NCBI GenBank assembly: GCA_034440615.1
Contig: JAOTOM010004742.1
Span: forward strand, 341,001 to 405,000
Origin: Ashinkailepas kermadecensis
Lineage: Eukaryota > Arthropoda > Thecostraca > Neolepadidae
Direction: 5' to 3'
DNA: 64,000 bases
The position numbers and the translations under genes were made by a program. The notes beneath the pieces are model-generated. The model was not told where the DNA came from, did no database searches, and was given only the letters and a program-made list of their open reading frames with translations. Positions 61,837 to 64,000 of the stretch are shown piece after piece (position 1 is the stretch's first letter; each line of letters opens with the position of its first letter).

Positions 61837-61885
61837 GGGACTGGGAATGGGACTGGGACGGGACTGGGACACGACTGGGACGACT
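61837..61885 (+). repeat. GGGACT repeat with canonical G-quadruplex motif
   Basis: GGGACTGGGAATGGGACTGG and a further G give four G3 tracts with 3-nt loops; more GGG tracts follow. This fits the G3N1-7 quadruplex rule. Confidence 0.8.
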
Positions 61886-62814
61886 GACTGTCTGTCTGAG
61901 ATCGGGGACAGGGAAGAACATCTGCCCCTTCCAATTGCCTTGAGTTCCAATTCCAAGTTTTCGCTGGCCTTCCGCCAAGTTTCCCGCCACTTTGGCCATT
62001 CGATTGAGGCAATCGATTTGTTGAAGAAAAAATAAAATGCACAAACATCTCCCAGTAAAGTGTTGAGATACAGAGGCAGGATGAAGAGTGCGTTGTGGAC
62101 TTCTCAATCCATCAAAACACTCCTCTGCCAAGGCCCCAAACGCGGCCAACAGTCGCATGCTTTTATCGAGGCTACCGCCGCAGATGGAAGTTTGCCAGAA
62201 TACTTGCTGTTGCAAATTACGAAGAAGCTGTCACAATTTACATTGCATCAATTGATAGCCTTGGATAGAGAGTAAGGATTGTCTGACGGTTGCAAACGAT
62301 CTAAGGTGTCGTATGCTTTTTTCGGGGACATAATCCAAGCACATCATCGGTTGTGGAACATTGCACGTCATTAAGTAGCTTTCGTAACTTTTGACTCATC
62401 AAAAACCGTCTATCTGTGTTCCCTTGACAGACGGCATGCTGACTGATGTGTGTGCTTCTCGCTTCAGGAGCGCCTACAGACGATGATCCGTCAGAGGACA
62501 GACGGTGATCCGATCAGAGATCCGTCAGAGAGCAGTGGTCTGCATCGCGGACCTGCCGACGTTGCACGCCTGACGAGGCATTTCCTCCGCCTCCGTTTGC
62601 ACACGCCCACGCCAGTATAACGAGGGCCACTCTGCCAAACAAAGAGCTCTCGAGACGCGCCAATACACCTGTCCTTGCAGCCTGACTGCCGTGTCTCCTC
62701 TGTCCCAGGTGTTTGCGCGAGGGTGGTCTCGGCGAAGCGCAGGTGTGCAGTTTATGCCCGGCTCGTCGGCGCATCAACTGACCCCCCCCCGCCGCCATTC
62801 GCGCACAAACTGGC
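61886..62814. other. Unassigned
   Basis: Short frames on both strands without features. Imperfect GATCCGTCAGAG repeats lie at about 62478-62532. Confidence 0.4.
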
Positions 62815-63455
62815 CCTCACACCATCCGGCGCACCAACTGACCACCCCACCAACTGCCCCTCCGACCATCCGGAGCACCAACTGACCATCCCACCAACTG
62901 ACCCTCCGACCATCCGGAGCACCAACTGACCCTCCCACCATCCGGCGCACCAACTGACCCTCCCACCATCCGGCGCACCAAATGACCCTCCTACCAACCG
63001 ACCCTCCCGCCATCCGGCGCACCAACTGACCCTCCCGCCATCCGGCGCACCAACTGACCCTCCCGCCATCCGGCGCACCAACTGACCCTCCCGCCATCCG
63101 GCACACCACCTGACCCTCCCACCGACTGACCCTCCCGCCATCCGGCGCACCACCTGACCCTCCCGCCATCCGGCGCACCACCTGACCCTCCCACCAACTG
63201 ACCCTCCCGCCATCCGGCGCACCACCTGACCCTCCCACCAACTGACCCTCCCGCCATCCGGCGCACCACCTGACCCTCCCGCCATCCGGCGCACCACCTG
63301 ACCCTCCCACCAACTGACCCTCCCGCCATCCGGCGCACCACCTGACCCTCCCACCAACTGACCCTCCCGCCATCCGGCGCACCACCTGATCCTCCCGCCA
63401 TCCGGCGCACCAAATAACCCTCCCACCAACTGACCCTCCCGCCATCTGGCTATCT
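62815..63455. repeat. Minisatellite, 28-bp unit with 16-bp subunit, about 22 copies
   Basis: CCATCCGGCGCACCAACTGA then CCCTCCCG, with CACCACCTGA variants. An extra ACCAACTGACCCTCCC recurs after one or two units, making a 44/72-bp higher-order pattern. Confidence 0.95.

Positions 63456-64000
<545 letters not shown>

Overview
This is eukaryotic, almost certainly arthropod DNA. The evidence is one multi-exon immunoglobulin-superfamily gene with GT-AG introns of 0.5-10.7 kb, dead retroelements, tRNA-like SINE heads, and very many micro- and minisatellites. Base composition looks near 50% GC by eye. Third codon positions of the main Ig exon are strongly GC-biased. A crustacean (for example a barnacle) fits, but the species cannot be fixed from the sequence alone. 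I see no operon, prophage, CRISPR array or rRNA.

The one gene I can defend runs on the + strand from about 10,256 to 35,642. Six exons (here A-F) join in one frame: A 10256-10621 (Ig domain 1), B 21279-21411 and C 23810-23988 (Ig domain 2, split), D 29405-29533 (low-complexity linker), E 30054-30077 (24-nt microexon) and F 35557-35642 (hydrophobic C-terminal tail and stop). Together they encode about 305 residues. The start codon and signal peptide exon were not found and probably lie upstream of the window. Two Ig domains, N-glycosylation sequons and a short hydrophobic tail without a cytoplasmic segment suggest a GPI-anchored surface adhesion or recognition protein related to the Beat-like families of arthropods.

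Tandem repeats occupy a large share of the rest. They include more than 25 separate minisatellites (units of about 9-90 bp, arrays of 0.1-1.4 kb) and long (TA)n, (CT/GA)n and (ACACC)n tracts. They give rise to most of the long open frames, which I treat as artefacts. Two arrays directly abut exons of the Ig gene. The array at 9745-10255 is made of copies of the exon A 3' splice site plus the first bases of the exon. The array at 23330-23778 ends about 30 nt before exon C. A third array, just after the stop codon (35670-35826), repeats a strong 5' splice-site consensus four times.

Mobile-element remains are a Penelope-like reverse transcriptase relic (45.7-46.8 kb, +), a Ty3/gypsy RT-RNase H fragment (32.65-32.85 kb, -), two tRNA-like SINE candidates (34.2 and 50.7 kb), a roughly 270-bp fold-back element (2.7-2.97 kb) and a pair of diverged dispersed repeats (28.3-28.85 kb). 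The remaining intergenic and intronic stretches hold nothing I can name.
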